This document shows positions 20,048 to 31,466 of a stretch of 64,000 bases of DNA, piece by piece (the stretch's first letter is position 1; each line of letters opens with the position of its first letter). The position numbers and the translations under genes are program-made. The stretch comes from Mesocentrotus franciscanus. Its lineage: Eukaryota > Echinodermata > Echinoidea > Camarodonta > Strongylocentrotidae. The notes beneath the pieces were generated by a model. That model was not told where the DNA came from. It searched no databases and saw only the letters and a program-made list of their open reading frames with translations. Location: assembly GCA_037976565.1 (NCBI GenBank), contig CP137667.1, positions 992,001 to 1,056,000 of the forward strand, written 5' to 3'.

Positions 20048-22485
20048 GTAATAAGATGGATGAACTCTATGCCTCTACCCGTCATCTTTATGAATTTCGT
20101 GAATCGTGTCTCTTATGTTTTTCAGAGACGTGGCTACATTCAGAGATTCCCGATAATGCAGTTGAGTTACCTCACTTCGATATTATAAGAGGGGATAGGA
20201 CTTCGGATAGCGGTAAATCTAAGGGTGGAGGAGTTTGTATGTACATTTACAAAAATTGGTGTAATAACTGGTCAATTAAAGAGAGGGTCTGTACACCAGA
20301 TTTTGAACTTATCACTGTTGGACTTCGTCCGTATTATCTGCCGAGGGAATTTAATCAAATCTTTGTTATGGTTGTGTATATCCATCCGAAAGCAGACACA
20401 TGCATTGCTAGTGAGAATATTGGTACACGAATTCACCAACTTGAAGCTACTTCACCAGATGCGCCGAAATTTATCTTAGGTGACTTCAATCAGTGTACCC
20501 TGGATACCGTCTTGCCTACGTATGATCAGTATGTAAACCAGCACACGCGCAATGACTCAATTTTGGATCTTTGTTATGGTAATATCGCAGGAGCATACAA
20601 TGCAAAGGTATGTCCCAAGCTGGGAGCCTCCGATCATAACAACATTCTGTTACTTCCTAAATACAAACAAAAGTTGAAAAGAAGTAAACCCATCAACACA
20701 GTGAGCCGCGAATGGAACACCGATACAGCTGAGCGGCTTCAGAGTTGTCTCGATTGCACCGACTGGAGTGTTTTCATGGATGCGGCTGATTCCCTTGATG
20801 AGGCTGTTGACACGATCACCGAATACATACGGTTCTGCGTTGATAGTGTGATACCAAGCAAAAAGGTGAAAATATATCTAAATAATAAGCCATGGGTTTC
20901 TAGTGAGTTAAAGCAGTTACTACAGGATAAACGGAAAGCATTTATTGATGGCAATAATTCGTCGGTCAAAGAACTACAAAGAGAAATAAATCGTCAGATT
21001 AACAAATGTAAGAACGAATATAAATGTAAGCTGGAACGAGACTTTCAACAGAACAATAGTCGCGCATCATGGCGAGCTATGGAAACGATTACCGGTTATA
21101 AGAGCAAACAGAAAATGATTGAATGTAACCAGGACTTTGCAGATGATTTAAACTTATTTTATACACGATTTGATTGCAATGATTTTCATGATGAAAATGA
21201 ATGCTTGAGTAAATCCTTGTTAAGTAAAATCACGAGTAATGTTGGCATTGTAATATCAGAGTTAGATGTAAGAAACATCCTAAGAAGAGTAAAGGTAAAC
21301 AAGGCCACTGGACCTGATGGCATTTCAAATCGAGTTCTTAAGACATGTTATCAACAATTAGCTCCTATTTTTACGAGATTATATCAGTTAACTTTGGATC
21401 TAGGTGTAATACCACAAATATGGAAAACATCTTCGATTATACCAGTTCCAAAAGGGAATATGACAGGTGGTAACACAGATCTGAATGCCTTTCGCCCTGT
21501 AGCACTCACATCTAATGTCATGAAATGTTTGGAAAGGGGGATTTTGAAACATCTATTGAGTCAAGCTGGCTCATTTATTGATCCCATGCAATTTGCTTAT
21601 AGACAGAACAGGGGAGTTGAGGACGCTGTTCTTGTCCTTCTTCATGGAATGTATAGTCATTTAGATATCCCCAAATCATATGTAAGATGTACCTTCATCG
21701 ACTTATCTAGTGCTTTCAATACCATAACTCCACACCTTTTAATACGTAAACTAATAGACATGGAGGTTGATGTTAAAATAGTGCTTTGGATTCATAACTT
21801 TCTAACAAATAGACAACAATCCGTAAGACTTGGAAATATCCAATCACCTACTTTGGTAACCAATACAGGAGCTCCACAAGGGTGCGTCCTTTCTCCCCTG
21901 TTATTTTCACTGTATACCAGTGATTGCACTAGTACCAGTCAATGTTGTACATTTATAAAGTATGCTGATGACTCTGCTATCACAGGTTTCATTAAGGGAG
22001 AAAATAGTGAGAATGAGTATTTTTGTCAAGTTAATAAGTTTGTTGAATGGTGCGATCGCCACAACCTATATTTGAATGTTTTAAAAACCAAAGAGATTAT
22101 TATAGACTTTCGCCGTGGTGACGTTAATCATATCCCTTTGTATATTCATGAACAGGCAATCGAACACGTACATGAATATAAGTATCTTGGTACCTTGATT
22201 GATGAAAAGCTACGATTTAATAAGAACACCAAGGCTGTACACAGTAGAGCTAATCAACGGATGTTTTTTCTAAGGAAACTCAAAAATTTAACGTTGACAG
22301 GACGATCTTGCATCTTTTCTACCAGTCTATTATTCAAAGTGTTCTTCTATTCAATCTCATTTGTTTTTATGGAAATCTCACACAAGCAGACAAAACTAAA
22401 CTCGAACGTCCTAGGAAAATTGCTCAACGTCTTATCGGTATTGAATTACCACCCCTATCAGTTTTGTTTGAAGATCGCTTACTGA
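20044..22485 (+). CDS. Rex1-like LINE endonuclease-reverse transcriptase
   Basis: An 813-codon open frame. Residues ~1-215 are an APE-type endonuclease: SETWLHSEIPD carries the catalytic Glu, FILGDFNQC the Asp/Asn, and GASDHNNIL the final Asp-His. Residues ~400-720 are the RT: KATGPDGISNRVLK, NAFRPVALTSNVMKCLE, FIDLSSAFNTITPHLL, GAPQGCVLSPLLFSLYTSD and the catalytic YADDS. The enzyme nicks target DNA and primes reverse transcription there. The last ~60 codons are out of frame with the family C-terminus, which continues in the next frame (22308-22664). The annotated ATG lies inside the N-terminal region because of the upstream frameshift. Confidence 0.9.
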   Translation: MSNKMDELYASTRHLYEFRESCLLCFSETWLHSEIPDNAVELPHFDIIRGDRTSDSGKSKGGGVCMYIYKNWCNNWSIKERVCTPDFELITVGLRPYYLPREFNQIFVMVVYIHPKADTCIASENIGTRIHQLEATSPDAPKFILGDFNQCTLDTVLPTYDQYVNQHTRNDSILDLCYGNIAGAYNAKVCPKLGASDHNNILLLPKYKQKLKRSKPINTVSREWNTDTAERLQSCLDCTDWSVFMDAADSLDEAVDTITEYIRFCVDSVIPSKKVKIYLNNKPWVSSELKQLLQDKRKAFIDGNNSSVKELQREINRQINKCKNEYKCKLERDFQQNNSRASWRAMETITGYKSKQKMIECNQDFADDLNLFYTRFDCNDFHDENECLSKSLLSKITSNVGIVISELDVRNILRRVKVNKATGPDGISNRVLKTCYQQLAPIFTRLYQLTLDLGVIPQIWKTSSIIPVPKGNMTGGNTDLNAFRPVALTSNVMKCLERGILKHLLSQAGSFIDPMQFAYRQNRGVEDAVLVLLHGMYSHLDIPKSYVRCTFIDLSSAFNTITPHLLIRKLIDMEVDVKIVLWIHNFLTNRQQSVRLGNIQSPTLVTNTGAPQGCVLSPLLFSLYTSDCTSTSQCCTFIKYADDSAITGFIKGENSENEYFCQVNKFVEWCDRHNLYLNVLKTKEIIIDFRRGDVNHIPLYIHEQAIEHVHEYKYLGTLIDEKLRFNKNTKAVHSRANQRMFFLRKLKNLTLTGRSCIFSTSLLFKVFFYSISFVFMEISHKQTKLNSNVLGKLLNVLSVLNYHPYQFCLKIAY

Positions 22486-22664
22486 CTAAAATAACTTCTA
22501 TTATGAAAGATCCATCACATCCACTATTTTCTTGTTTTACTTTTAACCGCTCAGGAATCCGTTTGCGTGTACCAATTACCCGTAGAGCCAGATACAGAAA
22601 TTCTTTTATTCCAAATTCAATGCACATCTATAATGCACAAACAACACGAAGTTCTCAGCTGTAA
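22308..22664 (+). pseudogene. C-terminal segment of the Rex1-like ORF (shifted frame)
   Basis: LFYQSIIQSVLLFNLICFYG, then GNLTQADKTKLERP, DPSHPLFSCF and RRARYRNSFIPNSMHIYN form the conserved Rex1-type C-terminus. It is one base out of frame with the RT ORF, with the shift near 22290-22310. Confidence 0.85.
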
Positions 22665-23777
22665 GCGAAATAATAGCGATCATGATTATTTGTTAATTTT
22701 TTCTCTACCTACCCAGTAAAATAAATTTGTAGGGATTGGGTAGGAAATTTGTCCACCTTATCACCTTGTGGGTCAAAACATCCGTTGTTTAGCTCTGCTG
22801 CTGATTTTTTCCTCCATTACTATGGCCATGTATTTTCTGTCATGCATTATAATCTAATTGGAATTATGTCATCTCTCCTTTTCTATCTCTCCCCTTTCCC
22901 TTTGGACCCTTACCAACTTTCCCTACATTTCTCTCTTTTAGTATCAGTCCTTCGAGCTCGAGCTCTCCTTTTCTTTCTCTTTCTGCTCGTTTTTCGATTG
23001 TGATGCTGCTCCTATTCTTCTTTCATATTCACTTTTATATTCATACCTGAATTTATTCATGATGTGATTAAGAATTCTATTTAAAATTCTTGCTATGTAT
23101 AAGTCATATAATTGTCTTGTTATGTTTTGTGCTGAAAACCGGAGGGCCGTACCTGCTCATAGACTTTTTCTTTATAGAGTATTGACGCCCTTCTGGCTTT
23201 CAGCACACGACACCATGTTTTTGTCTTATGTTTCACATATTACATGTTACACCAATGGAAAACAAATTTCTGTATTATATATGGACAATAAAATCTTGAA
23301 TCTTGAATCTTGAATCTTGAATCAGATATATTGCATTCAGCTTGCATGAATATTGCACTTGTCTTCGACTCGTGCAATATTCACGAGCTGAATGCAACGT
23401 AACTGATATACCTCTCAAGCCAATATTGTACAAATATATGAACCGAGAAATTTCAGAATTTCCCGAGTGATGTTATATTTCACCGAGGCCACAGGGCAAG
23501 GAAGTGTTTAACATGTAATCTACCTACCTTAAAATTTAGTATGCAAGCTTTCATCCACTCATGAGGACTTTCCCAAGCCATGTGATTATTCTCTCAGTTT
23601 CCTGCTCTCTGTTGCCTCAAGATCACTGGAGCGAAGATAGGTGACAGTGAACAGTCAGAGTCCTTATTCAGTGAAGGATTAATCCTTTTTATCCAGATGG
23701 ATTTTTTCACCTTCCTTCACCAACCAAATGGTGTGTTTCAAAGTCAAGAATATGGGAATCATTCCAACCAATGTTAA

Positions 23778-24362
23778 AGGGAAATCCAACCTTGATAGCA
23801 AACTTGTCTAGAATAAAGCAGAAAAATCAGAGAAGCATACTGATGAAAGTTTGAGTGAAATCGGACAAAAAATTAGAAAGTTACGAATTTTTGAAAGTTG
23901 CAATTACAATAGGTATGGGCTCTTCAAATTGGCTGAATTGATAATGTCTATGTGATGTAGTGGCGTACAACTTTCCCATTTGCTCCAATACACAAAAGGA
24001 CTAAAATTTCAACTTTTCATAAATGTATGACTCGGGATGGTCTGTTATTTTTAGAGGACCTGTATAATAATGTACTCTCCATGATATATTTTGATTAGCG
24101 CCCCGAGGGTGAAGGCGCTTGGAAGAAAATCAGAAACAAGTGATATTTGTGTACGCGACAAACGGGAGAGTAATCCGTCACTACGTCACAATCCACTGAC
24201 AAAATTGCCGATTTGAGATTCGCACAGCGGTAGTGATCTCATATTTCAAACACTCATAACTTTCTTAATATTGGTCCGATTTATTTCAAACTATCGCCAT
24301 TCTGTTTCTCTGATTTGTATGCTTTCATTCAAATGAACTTATTAGAAGGGTTGGATTGCCCT
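23778..24362. mobile_element. TTAA-flanked MITE (585 bp)
   Basis: The terminal inverted repeats AGGG(A/C)AATCCAACC are flanked on both sides by TTAA (23774-23777 and 24363-24366). The paralogous locus has a single TTAA at the same place (38414-38417), an exact empty site. TTAA target duplication is the mark of piggyBac and Kolobok families. It has no coding capacity. Confidence 0.92.
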
Positions 24363-24597
24363 TTAATCTCCAGTATTAAGAGCGTGTTCTGATACTGCTG
24401 AGATGCATTTCTTTAAAGGTTGGTAGAAGCTTAAACGACATGTTATGATTACCGAAAACAACGAAAGTTTGTTTCTGTTGGTTAGGCACAATCTGGAAGA
24501 AGAAACATAATTGATTCGACAGGGAAAATTTCGAATTGTGCGACTTCGAGTTATGCAGAGTTAAATTTTACTCTTTTCCATTGGCAGAAGTTTCGAA

Positions 24598-24692
24598 CTG
24601 CCTCGGATGGAATCATGGGTGTAATCGGGTTGATTAAGTTGTATTGTAGGATCAGACTACGGCTGTGCCGGAGTGTATTGCGGTAAGCAATC
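24598..24692 (+). pseudogene. Decayed MS4A-like TM4 exon (M4)
   Basis: This is the counterpart of the intact orphan exon at 38642-38782. After acceptor TTGGCAG it reads KFRTASDGIMGVIGLIKL, then an 8 bp deletion shifts the frame. A 3 bp and a ~45 bp deletion follow further on. The acceptor is retained and no donor remains in phase. It is a dead copy of the fourth transmembrane exon. Confidence 0.75.
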
Positions 24693-25134
24693 GTCGAAAC
24701 ATGATATTGCTTCAAATAGTTTTAAAGGAATATTATTTCAAACAATCTAAAAGGTAAGGGAAGATTCGAAACTATATTGAATAAAAACTGGTATGAAATT
24801 GACTGAAAAAAGTGTTAAAATGTACGGGGAAACGTATATAATTTTGTTTAAACACAATGGACATGCTGAAAGAAGGCTAAAGGCCGCCTTCAATATGTCT
24901 GTGTGTTTAAGATTCACGACGTAACCCACCCCACCCCACCCCACTCACCATATAAATCATGTCGATAACATTTATATTACTGGGTTCGTACTAATAACAA
25001 ATAACAGTAAATCGAATATCTAATGATTGTTATATTATCATTCACTGAGGTACAGCCTGCGGTAGACGTATCATCTATACAATAAATTTTAGATTTTGAT
25101 CATTTGGTATTAACCCGTCATCGCTAACTTGACC

Positions 25135-25970
25135 TCGGAGAGAGAGAGAGAGAGACCTAGAAAAAGAGAAAAATGGAGGGAAAGACTAAGAGACAGGGAG
25201 AAAGAGAGAGAGTAAGAAACTTTGATTTGAAGAAACCGAGAAAAAGATGGAATGGAACGATGAAACAGAGGATCAGAGAAGGAGAGGATCAGAGACAGAC
25301 ACACACACGCCAAGAAAAAAAATGAGAGGAAAAGGATGTAGAAATAGAGGAGAAGTGAATTAGAGAGACAAAGATATAGAAAGAGTGAAAGAGAGGGACA
25401 TGCACAAGAGAGAGAGAGAGAGAGAGATAGGGGTGAGATCAAGAAAGACAGATGAATTAAGGGAAACACAGAGAGAGAGAGAGGGATAGATAGAGAGAGA
25501 GAGAGAGATAAAGAGGATGAATTAAGGGAAAGACAGAGAGAGGGAGAAAGAGAGGAATAGAGAGAGAAAAGGAGAGGGGGGGGGGGAGAAAAAAGAGAGA
25601 AATAGAGAGAGAGAGAGAGAGAGAGAGGCCAATAAATACAGAGGAATGGAAGTAAGAAAACAAGGATGGGAGATCAGAGGGACGAAGATAGAGGAATAGA
25701 AAGAGAGAGAGAGAGAGACCAAGAAAGACAGAGGAATTTAGGGAAAGACAGAGAGAAAGGGAGAACGAGAGAGAGAGATTTGAAATCTCTGATATGAAAA
25801 GAAGGAAATGGAGGGAAGAAACAGAGGATGAGAGAAAGAGAGGGACAGAAACAGACACACTTAACAAACAAACAAGATGAATGAAATTGAGAGAGAGAGA
25901 GAGAGATACGAAGAAAGACAGAGGAATTGATACAAAAGAGAGAGAGAGAGAAAAAGAGGGAGTGGGCATG
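25135..25970. repeat. GA-rich low-complexity block
   Basis: About 0.84 kb of degenerate GAGAGA runs with interspersed GGAATTAAGGGAAAGACAGA-like motifs. The paralogous block is 39205-40175, longer and shuffled. Long Ser/Leu-rich frames on the minus strand are a result of the TCTCTC composition. The 24700-25130 stretch before it shows nothing else. Confidence 0.95.
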
Positions 25971-26209
25971 AGAAGATCATCGATTGCAACACTTCATGCA
26001 TATACGAACATTAAATTTACCTCTACTTCGAATTTTGAAATCAAACCAAATGTGGATAAATAAGATATATCTGGAATCATATTTCAATATGATGAATTTA
26101 CCGCAGGTCGAGCGCCCGCTACACTTATCATCCGTCCAATGTTTATTTGTCATTACCCAATTCATTCCATTTCATCACATATTTCCTTGAATACGTCAGT
26201 ATAAAACCA

Positions 26210-26359
26210 TTCACCCCATCCACAACCGGGATCCATTTGTTCTAGTCTAAATACCGCTCGCAGTATTATTATAATATCTGCTGCACTGTGTGCGATCATA
26301 CAGCGTCATAAAAGGACTTGGTTCGAGATTGAGGCAGACATTTTAAACAGACACCCAAG
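26210..26359 (+). promoter_or_regulatory. TATA promoter and candidate 5' non-coding exon (contig B copy)
   Basis: TATAAAA at 26210-26216 is followed about 30 bp later by CCATCCACAACC. An AAG/GTAAGT donor lies at 26359/26360. The layout and sequence are conserved in the paralogous copy (40476-40634), which lies upstream of the M2 coding exons. By analogy this one would serve a further MS4A-like gene beyond the gap at 29783. The exon status is inferred from the donor and conservation. Confidence 0.5.
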
Positions 26360-27951
26360 GTAAGTCTCATCTGTTTTTTTTTTATCCATTAGCGCGATAG
26401 TCCCAACAAAATATATTGCGGGTATGTTTTGACTGGAATAGCATTGATGAATGCTGTGTAGTATTATCTTACTGCTGATATGATTCAAATAATTCTACTT
26501 TAAGTCGTCATTTTGTTGATGGGTGTATATTAGGCTTATTGGAAGTATTAGGTACACAGATGTGTTAATGGTGAGGATGCGAATTGTACATATGGTGTGG
26601 TTCTACTCTTTGAGACGACTCTGACCACGGATATTTCTCAGAAAGTACGCAATATCGAACAGGGAGTCATAATAGCCGTTAGCAAGAGAGGATAGAGAAC
26701 GAAATGTGTATTAAATATTGAACATTTTGTTGATCATGAATGAAAAACATCCACTTTGTGATACTATAAACAACATTAATTATGTCGTTCTTGTATAGTA
26801 CATGTATAAGCACTTCCAATGAGTTTTAGAAATGATTACTTCTATTATAGTACTTATCAAAGGTCCTCGTGAATTATTTGTAACTTTGTATGATGGGAAA
26901 GTTCAGAAGGGTCATATTGTAGGGTAGGCTTGCAAATCTTGACACCTCTGTAATTACTGAATGACATAGCTAGGTATACCCATGTATTCCAGATCATTAT
27001 GAAGATTTGGGACAAAATAAGCATTACATTGTGCCAAAAATAATACTCACTCCATTGCGACTGTCTAGAATGTTGGTGCTAGACTGAATGATAATCCGTT
27101 GTATGACATTTCATTTAAATTATTCAGTACAGAGTCATATCAGCACCATTTCGGTCATCCTTTCATTGTGTAGGGTAGGGTTTAGTTTTGTTCAAGAGAT
27201 TTCTATTTAGCAATAAGCATTTTCCATTTTCCGTACTGTACACGAATGAATTTCTTGCTTTCTCCGTTTACCCTTTTAACTCATTGTTGTTGTTTATATC
27301 TGTTGTTTATATTATTTGGAGAGTAATGTATGCTAAAATATATCGATTCCGGTGTATGAATGGTAGTTACCTCCCCGTGGTTCAGATAAGGAGAATTGTG
27401 GGGATTTGTTGACATCTTGGCCTTTGAAATTTTCCTTCCATTTTTACACAATATTCAGCACCGGAGATCACCCATGACCCATCCTCAACCATGCTCACTC
27501 TAAAGTAGCTTCTGTTAACACAGACCTACTAATTTTGTATAATTATGTACATATGTAAATGATTCATTTCCTAAAGCTTTTAATGGTAATGCATAGCTTT
27601 TAATCTATTACTTATAATTTATGAATGTATTTACTAGTTATGTAGGCGCTTTAAAGGCATTTTTTGTCAAAAAACAGCGCTTTCGAAATTTATATTATTT
27701 TACTATTGTTTATTCACCAGATCAAGTTGTTTGACATTCTGAAATGTACGAAGAAAAGGGGTACAATAATAAGAGCATTGACATGTTAATAGCCGATCAA
27801 TTGAGGATGCAGTCTTTGGGTTAAATTTTGTCTTACTATTCTTCACCGAGAAAGTAGCTGCTTTTCAGCATTGAAGGCCGCGTATAGACGTTCAAATATA
27901 ACGATATGTTCACACGAAATGATATGAAAGGAAATCACAGAAAATAAAACA
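26360..27951. other. Non-coding duplicated region
   Basis: Collinear with 40635-42235. No exon, RNA gene or element was recognised in it. If 26210-26359 is a promoter and 5' exon, this is intron 1. Confidence 0.7.
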
Positions 27952-28645
27952 AGTCTTTAGTTCACCTCTACCAACCCGCACGTACCCTCCGATCCTCCAA
28001 CTCTGGTCGTCTACAGGCGCGGATCCACGGGGGGGCGACGGGCGGGCCCCACCCCTGGCAAAAATAATAATAATAATAATAATTAAAAAGAATTTTCTCA
28101 CGAATTGGGCAAAAAAAGAAAAAGAAATTAGTGCTCTTACCCCCCGCTTATTCACCGGCTGGCTGAGTCGCCGTTAAAATTTTCTCACGAATTGGGAAAA
28201 AGTGCTCCTTACCCCCCTCCCGCTTATTCACCGGCTGGCCGACTCGCCGCTAAATTTTTTCTCACGAATTGGGCCCCCTTCCTGCCGCCGGCTGGATCCG
28301 TCCCTGGTCGTCTACACATACCGCTTTCAAAGAAATCCAGGGGGGACGAGCTTTGCTCATGCCGGACCAGCCCTGTGGAATTCACTTTCACATGAGCTGA
28401 AGATCTCCGATTCTTCAACGTCCTTTAAGAGCAACCTTAAAACCCATTTGTTCAATTTTGCGTTTTGAAGACAGACATTTATTCATTCTTTCATTTTTGT
28501 ATATTTTCTTTCTTATGTAAATGTACACGATTCTTTGTCATGATGTAATGTAATACCTAATATTTTGAAGCGCCTTGAGCATTTGATTAAGATGGATAAT
28601 GGCGCAATATAAATCTCATGTATTATTATTATTAATAATAAAATC
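27952..28645 (+). mobile_element. 5'-truncated LINE fragment with ATT tail
   Basis: Absent from the paralogous copy, where 27951 joins 28646 around 42240. The frame 28202-28468 ends with AHAGPALWNSLSHELK, then FKSNLKTHLFNFAF, the usual C-terminal tail of CR1/L2/Jockey-type reverse transcriptases. It is followed by a 3' UTR and an ATT-repeat tail at 28621-28640. The first part (28087-28280) holds three tandem copies of an ~80 bp unit with TTTTCTCACGAATTGGG and CGCTTATTCACCGGCTGG. Confidence 0.75.
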
Positions 28646-29782
28646 TTAATGAATTCGAGCAAAGAAAAGTATATTATGAGCAACAGATGAAAGAACATAA
28701 AAAGAACATGTTTATCTTTATATTCTTACTCAATATATAGCGGTAGCAATGCCCACCATCGCCTCATAAGCCTGCGGTTACACATTGCATGCAAGTAAAT
28801 AGGCGCCATCTTTTCTGTGACCATCACGAGTTGTTAAACCTCATCGTATATTCATGTCACAGTTCCGCTTTCTGTACTTCACACAAGTGTACAAACGACA
28901 GACTTATTTTAAATGATATATTGTAAACATGGAAGTGAATTATATAAATGTGTATGCCCGGTCGCAATGCTTTGTAAAGTCTGCAAGGCCGCCTCATTGG
29001 CACACAAACAAAAATGGCTCTCATGGATTATTTTACTACGATCGGATGATTTCATATAGCTCGTGCGAATCATAGAGTAGACAAATCATGCTATAATGAT
29101 ATTACCTCCTAAGTTTTTCGATAATTGTGTGAACATTTAAATGACCACTTTTCATGGTTGATCCTATTTTTACTAACATTTTATTTAGTCCCAAGGCGAT
29201 GTGTGTTTTTTTTTTAGTAGGCTACTGAAATATAGTTATTGTTTTCCAATGGAAAAGATAAACAAACGATTTAAATAATTACCTTAAACGATAAAAAAGT
29301 TATGGTTAAATGAAGGTTATGATGACCAAACAATTGTTTTGCTTGCCAGTCCACTGTTGCTCCCCCTTCTCTTTTGTTTCTCTCTCTCTCTCTGTCTCTT
29401 TCTATACTGCTCATGCACATTATTTTGGATTCAACTTGTTGAACAAACAATGCATTTAATGTACCTTTCTCTTTGTAGTACACTCGAGTGCACTTGCGCA
29501 CGCCATTATGAATGCAAACGTATGTCATCCTACGATGGCAAATCGCTATGACGCCATATGCTATAATTAGAGATGATGTATTATTTCATCTTTTGTTGAC
29601 ATTTCCGCACGGGAGCGTTGATTTGTGTGCTAGTAATGATTTGATATTCTGTTCTTATGTTGCAGGGTTATGTTGTTACTTATCATTTATTAAAATGGGT
29701 CAACTCAGAGATAGAGGATAACAACAATAATTCAATTCCATTCAATTTATTTTCTTCCATTTCTTTTCATACCAACAAAATA
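28646..29782. other. Non-coding duplicated region up to gap
   Basis: Collinear with 42236-43415. It contains a short TCTCTC run near 29380 and no recognisable gene. Confidence 0.7.
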
Positions 29783-30282
29783 NNNNNNNNNNNNNNNNNN
29801 NNNNNNNNNNNNNNNNNNNNNNNNNNNNNNNNNNNNNNNNNNNNNNNNNNNNNNNNNNNNNNNNNNNNNNNNNNNNNNNNNNNNNNNNNNNNNNNNNNNN
29901 NNNNNNNNNNNNNNNNNNNNNNNNNNNNNNNNNNNNNNNNNNNNNNNNNNNNNNNNNNNNNNNNNNNNNNNNNNNNNNNNNNNNNNNNNNNNNNNNNNNN
30001 NNNNNNNNNNNNNNNNNNNNNNNNNNNNNNNNNNNNNNNNNNNNNNNNNNNNNNNNNNNNNNNNNNNNNNNNNNNNNNNNNNNNNNNNNNNNNNNNNNNN
30101 NNNNNNNNNNNNNNNNNNNNNNNNNNNNNNNNNNNNNNNNNNNNNNNNNNNNNNNNNNNNNNNNNNNNNNNNNNNNNNNNNNNNNNNNNNNNNNNNNNNN
30201 NNNNNNNNNNNNNNNNNNNNNNNNNNNNNNNNNNNNNNNNNNNNNNNNNNNNNNNNNNNNNNNNNNNNNNNNNNNNNNNNNN
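29783..30282. other. Assembly gap (500 N)
   Basis: Exactly 500 N between contigs B and C. The left flank matches the sequence at 43394-43415, where the paralogous copy continues. Confidence 0.99.
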
Positions 30283-30657
30283 CGCAAAAAACCAAGATTT
30301 GGATGGCTTGTTGAACATCACATTCACATATTCCGGTATGGATCCCTTTTTCCCCTCTCTAATGTATTTGATGCATGTATTTAAGAAAGGTAGCTTCTTC
30401 TACAGGAAAATTATTGTCATACTGCTTTTAACTTACGATTTTAACATGATAGCAAAGGATATATAACCTTACTTATCTTACGCAAACTATAAAGGTCACC
30501 CAGAAACGACGCGGGATGGCCCGAAATGATGTTTACAATTTTATTTTCATAATCTTTATCAGGCATTACGTAAATAGAATATGAATACATTTTTGATAAT
30601 TCTGCTATTCATGAACTACAGGCACCATTTAAACTGGATTTTCAGTTATTCGTTTAG
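30283..30657. repeat. Direct repeat copy 1 (paralogous to 31965-32335)
   Basis: Shared blocks include GGTATGGATCCCT, CTTATCTTACGC, GAAACGACGCGGGAT and TTTTTGATAATTCTG, in the same order. The two copies bracket the Harbinger-like MITE, so a ~370 bp segment was duplicated and the MITE sits at the end of the first copy. The first 24 bases also match the last 22 bases of contig A. Confidence 0.8.
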
Positions 30658-30660
30658 TAA

Positions 30661-31466
30661 AGGCCCGGTCACACATAGACGACGCACGGCCCGCGCATTG
30701 AAAATCGGAAAGGTCGTGCGCCCGACTTTTTGAGGATTTGGGAGAAGCTAGCGAGCTGACACCGAATGTGTAGCGTGTTGCTAGCGCGCTGCGCGTATAC
30801 AGGACGTGTACTCCACGTATGTCTGGCGTTGGTCTAGCGCGCTCTGCGCGGGTCTGGCGTCCTTTTGGCGTTTACATTCATGCGTCGAGCTCCGCGCACA
30901 CTTTTGAGCATGCACCAAAACCCCCGACGCACACAGCGAATGACGACGAATGCATATCGTTGGTCCAGCGTTGGTACAGCGCACTTGACGAACGAGTAAC
31001 GAAGGATGATGCACACCTAATGGCCCGGTCACATAGACGACGCACGGCCCGCGCATTGAAAATCGGAAAAGGTCGTGAGCCCGACTTTTGTCAGGATTTG
31101 GGAGAAGCTAGCGAGCTGACACCGAAAGCATATCGTGTTGCTAGCGCGCTGCGCGTATACAGGGCGTGTGCTCCGCATATGTCTGGCGTTGGTCTAGCGC
31201 GCTCCGCGAATGTCTGGCGTCCTTTTGGCGTTTACATTCATGCGTCGAGCTCCGCGGACATTTTTGAGCATGCTCAAAAAATCCCGACGCACACAGCGAA
31301 TGACGACGAATGCATAGCGTTGGTCCAGCGTTGGTCCAGCGCACTCGACGAACGAGTACCGAAGGATGACGCACACCTAACGCGCGACAACGCACTGGCA
31401 AAAATTGCAAATTTTCAATGCGCGGGCCGTGCGTCCCCCATGCGTCCCCTATGTGTGACCAGGCCT
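30661..31466. mobile_element. PIF/Harbinger-like MITE with internal 360 bp tandem duplication
   Basis: Flanked by TAA on both sides (30658-30660 and 31467-31469), a TWA target duplication. The ends AGGCCCGGTCACACATAG and CTATGTGTGACCAGGCCT are inverted repeats. The inverted similarity extends to GCACGGCCCGCGCATTG. The body consists of two head-to-tail units (30661-31020 and 31021-31380) followed by the right terminus. GC-rich composition sets it apart from its surroundings. It codes for nothing recognisable. Confidence 0.85.

Larger units (their letters stand above)
19676..23323 (+). mobile_element. Rex1-like LINE, near full length
   Basis: The element interrupts sequence that is continuous in the paralogous copy (near 37910), which fixes both ends. 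It begins after TTCGTGGTAT and ends with four copies of TTGAATC at 23294-23323. The coding region runs from about 19781 to 22664 and has an N-terminal basic segment, an endonuclease and a reverse transcriptase, with two frameshifts. The 3' UTR (22665-23290) carries no gene. Rex1/Babar elements are a CR1-superfamily branch. The assignment rests on the C-terminal motif set and the KMDELYA-type start of the endonuclease region. Confidence 0.85.
18224..29782. repeat. Segmental duplication, contig B copy (paralogous to 34702-43415)
   Basis: Collinear similarity runs from the MS4A last exon, through its 3' UTR, an intergenic region, an orphan TM4 exon, a GA-rich block, a TATA promoter with candidate 5' exon and the following 3.4 kb, up to the gap. 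Relative to the contig C copy, this one has a Rex1-like LINE (19676-23323), a TTAA MITE (23778-24362) and a truncated LINE (27952-28645), and it lacks a 1.9 kb stretch (35246-37155). The duplication includes gene parts in the same order, as expected for a tandem gene cluster. Confidence 0.85.

Noticed and set aside
25110..25969. Serine/leucine-rich open frames on the minus strand, also at 39355-40155
   Set aside because: They are translations of (TCTCTC)n low-complexity sequence and differ between the two duplicated blocks.
28087..28280. Regularly spaced direct repeats resembling a CRISPR array
   Set aside because: There are only three ~80 bp units with no uniform spacers, in a LINE-associated insertion of an animal genome.
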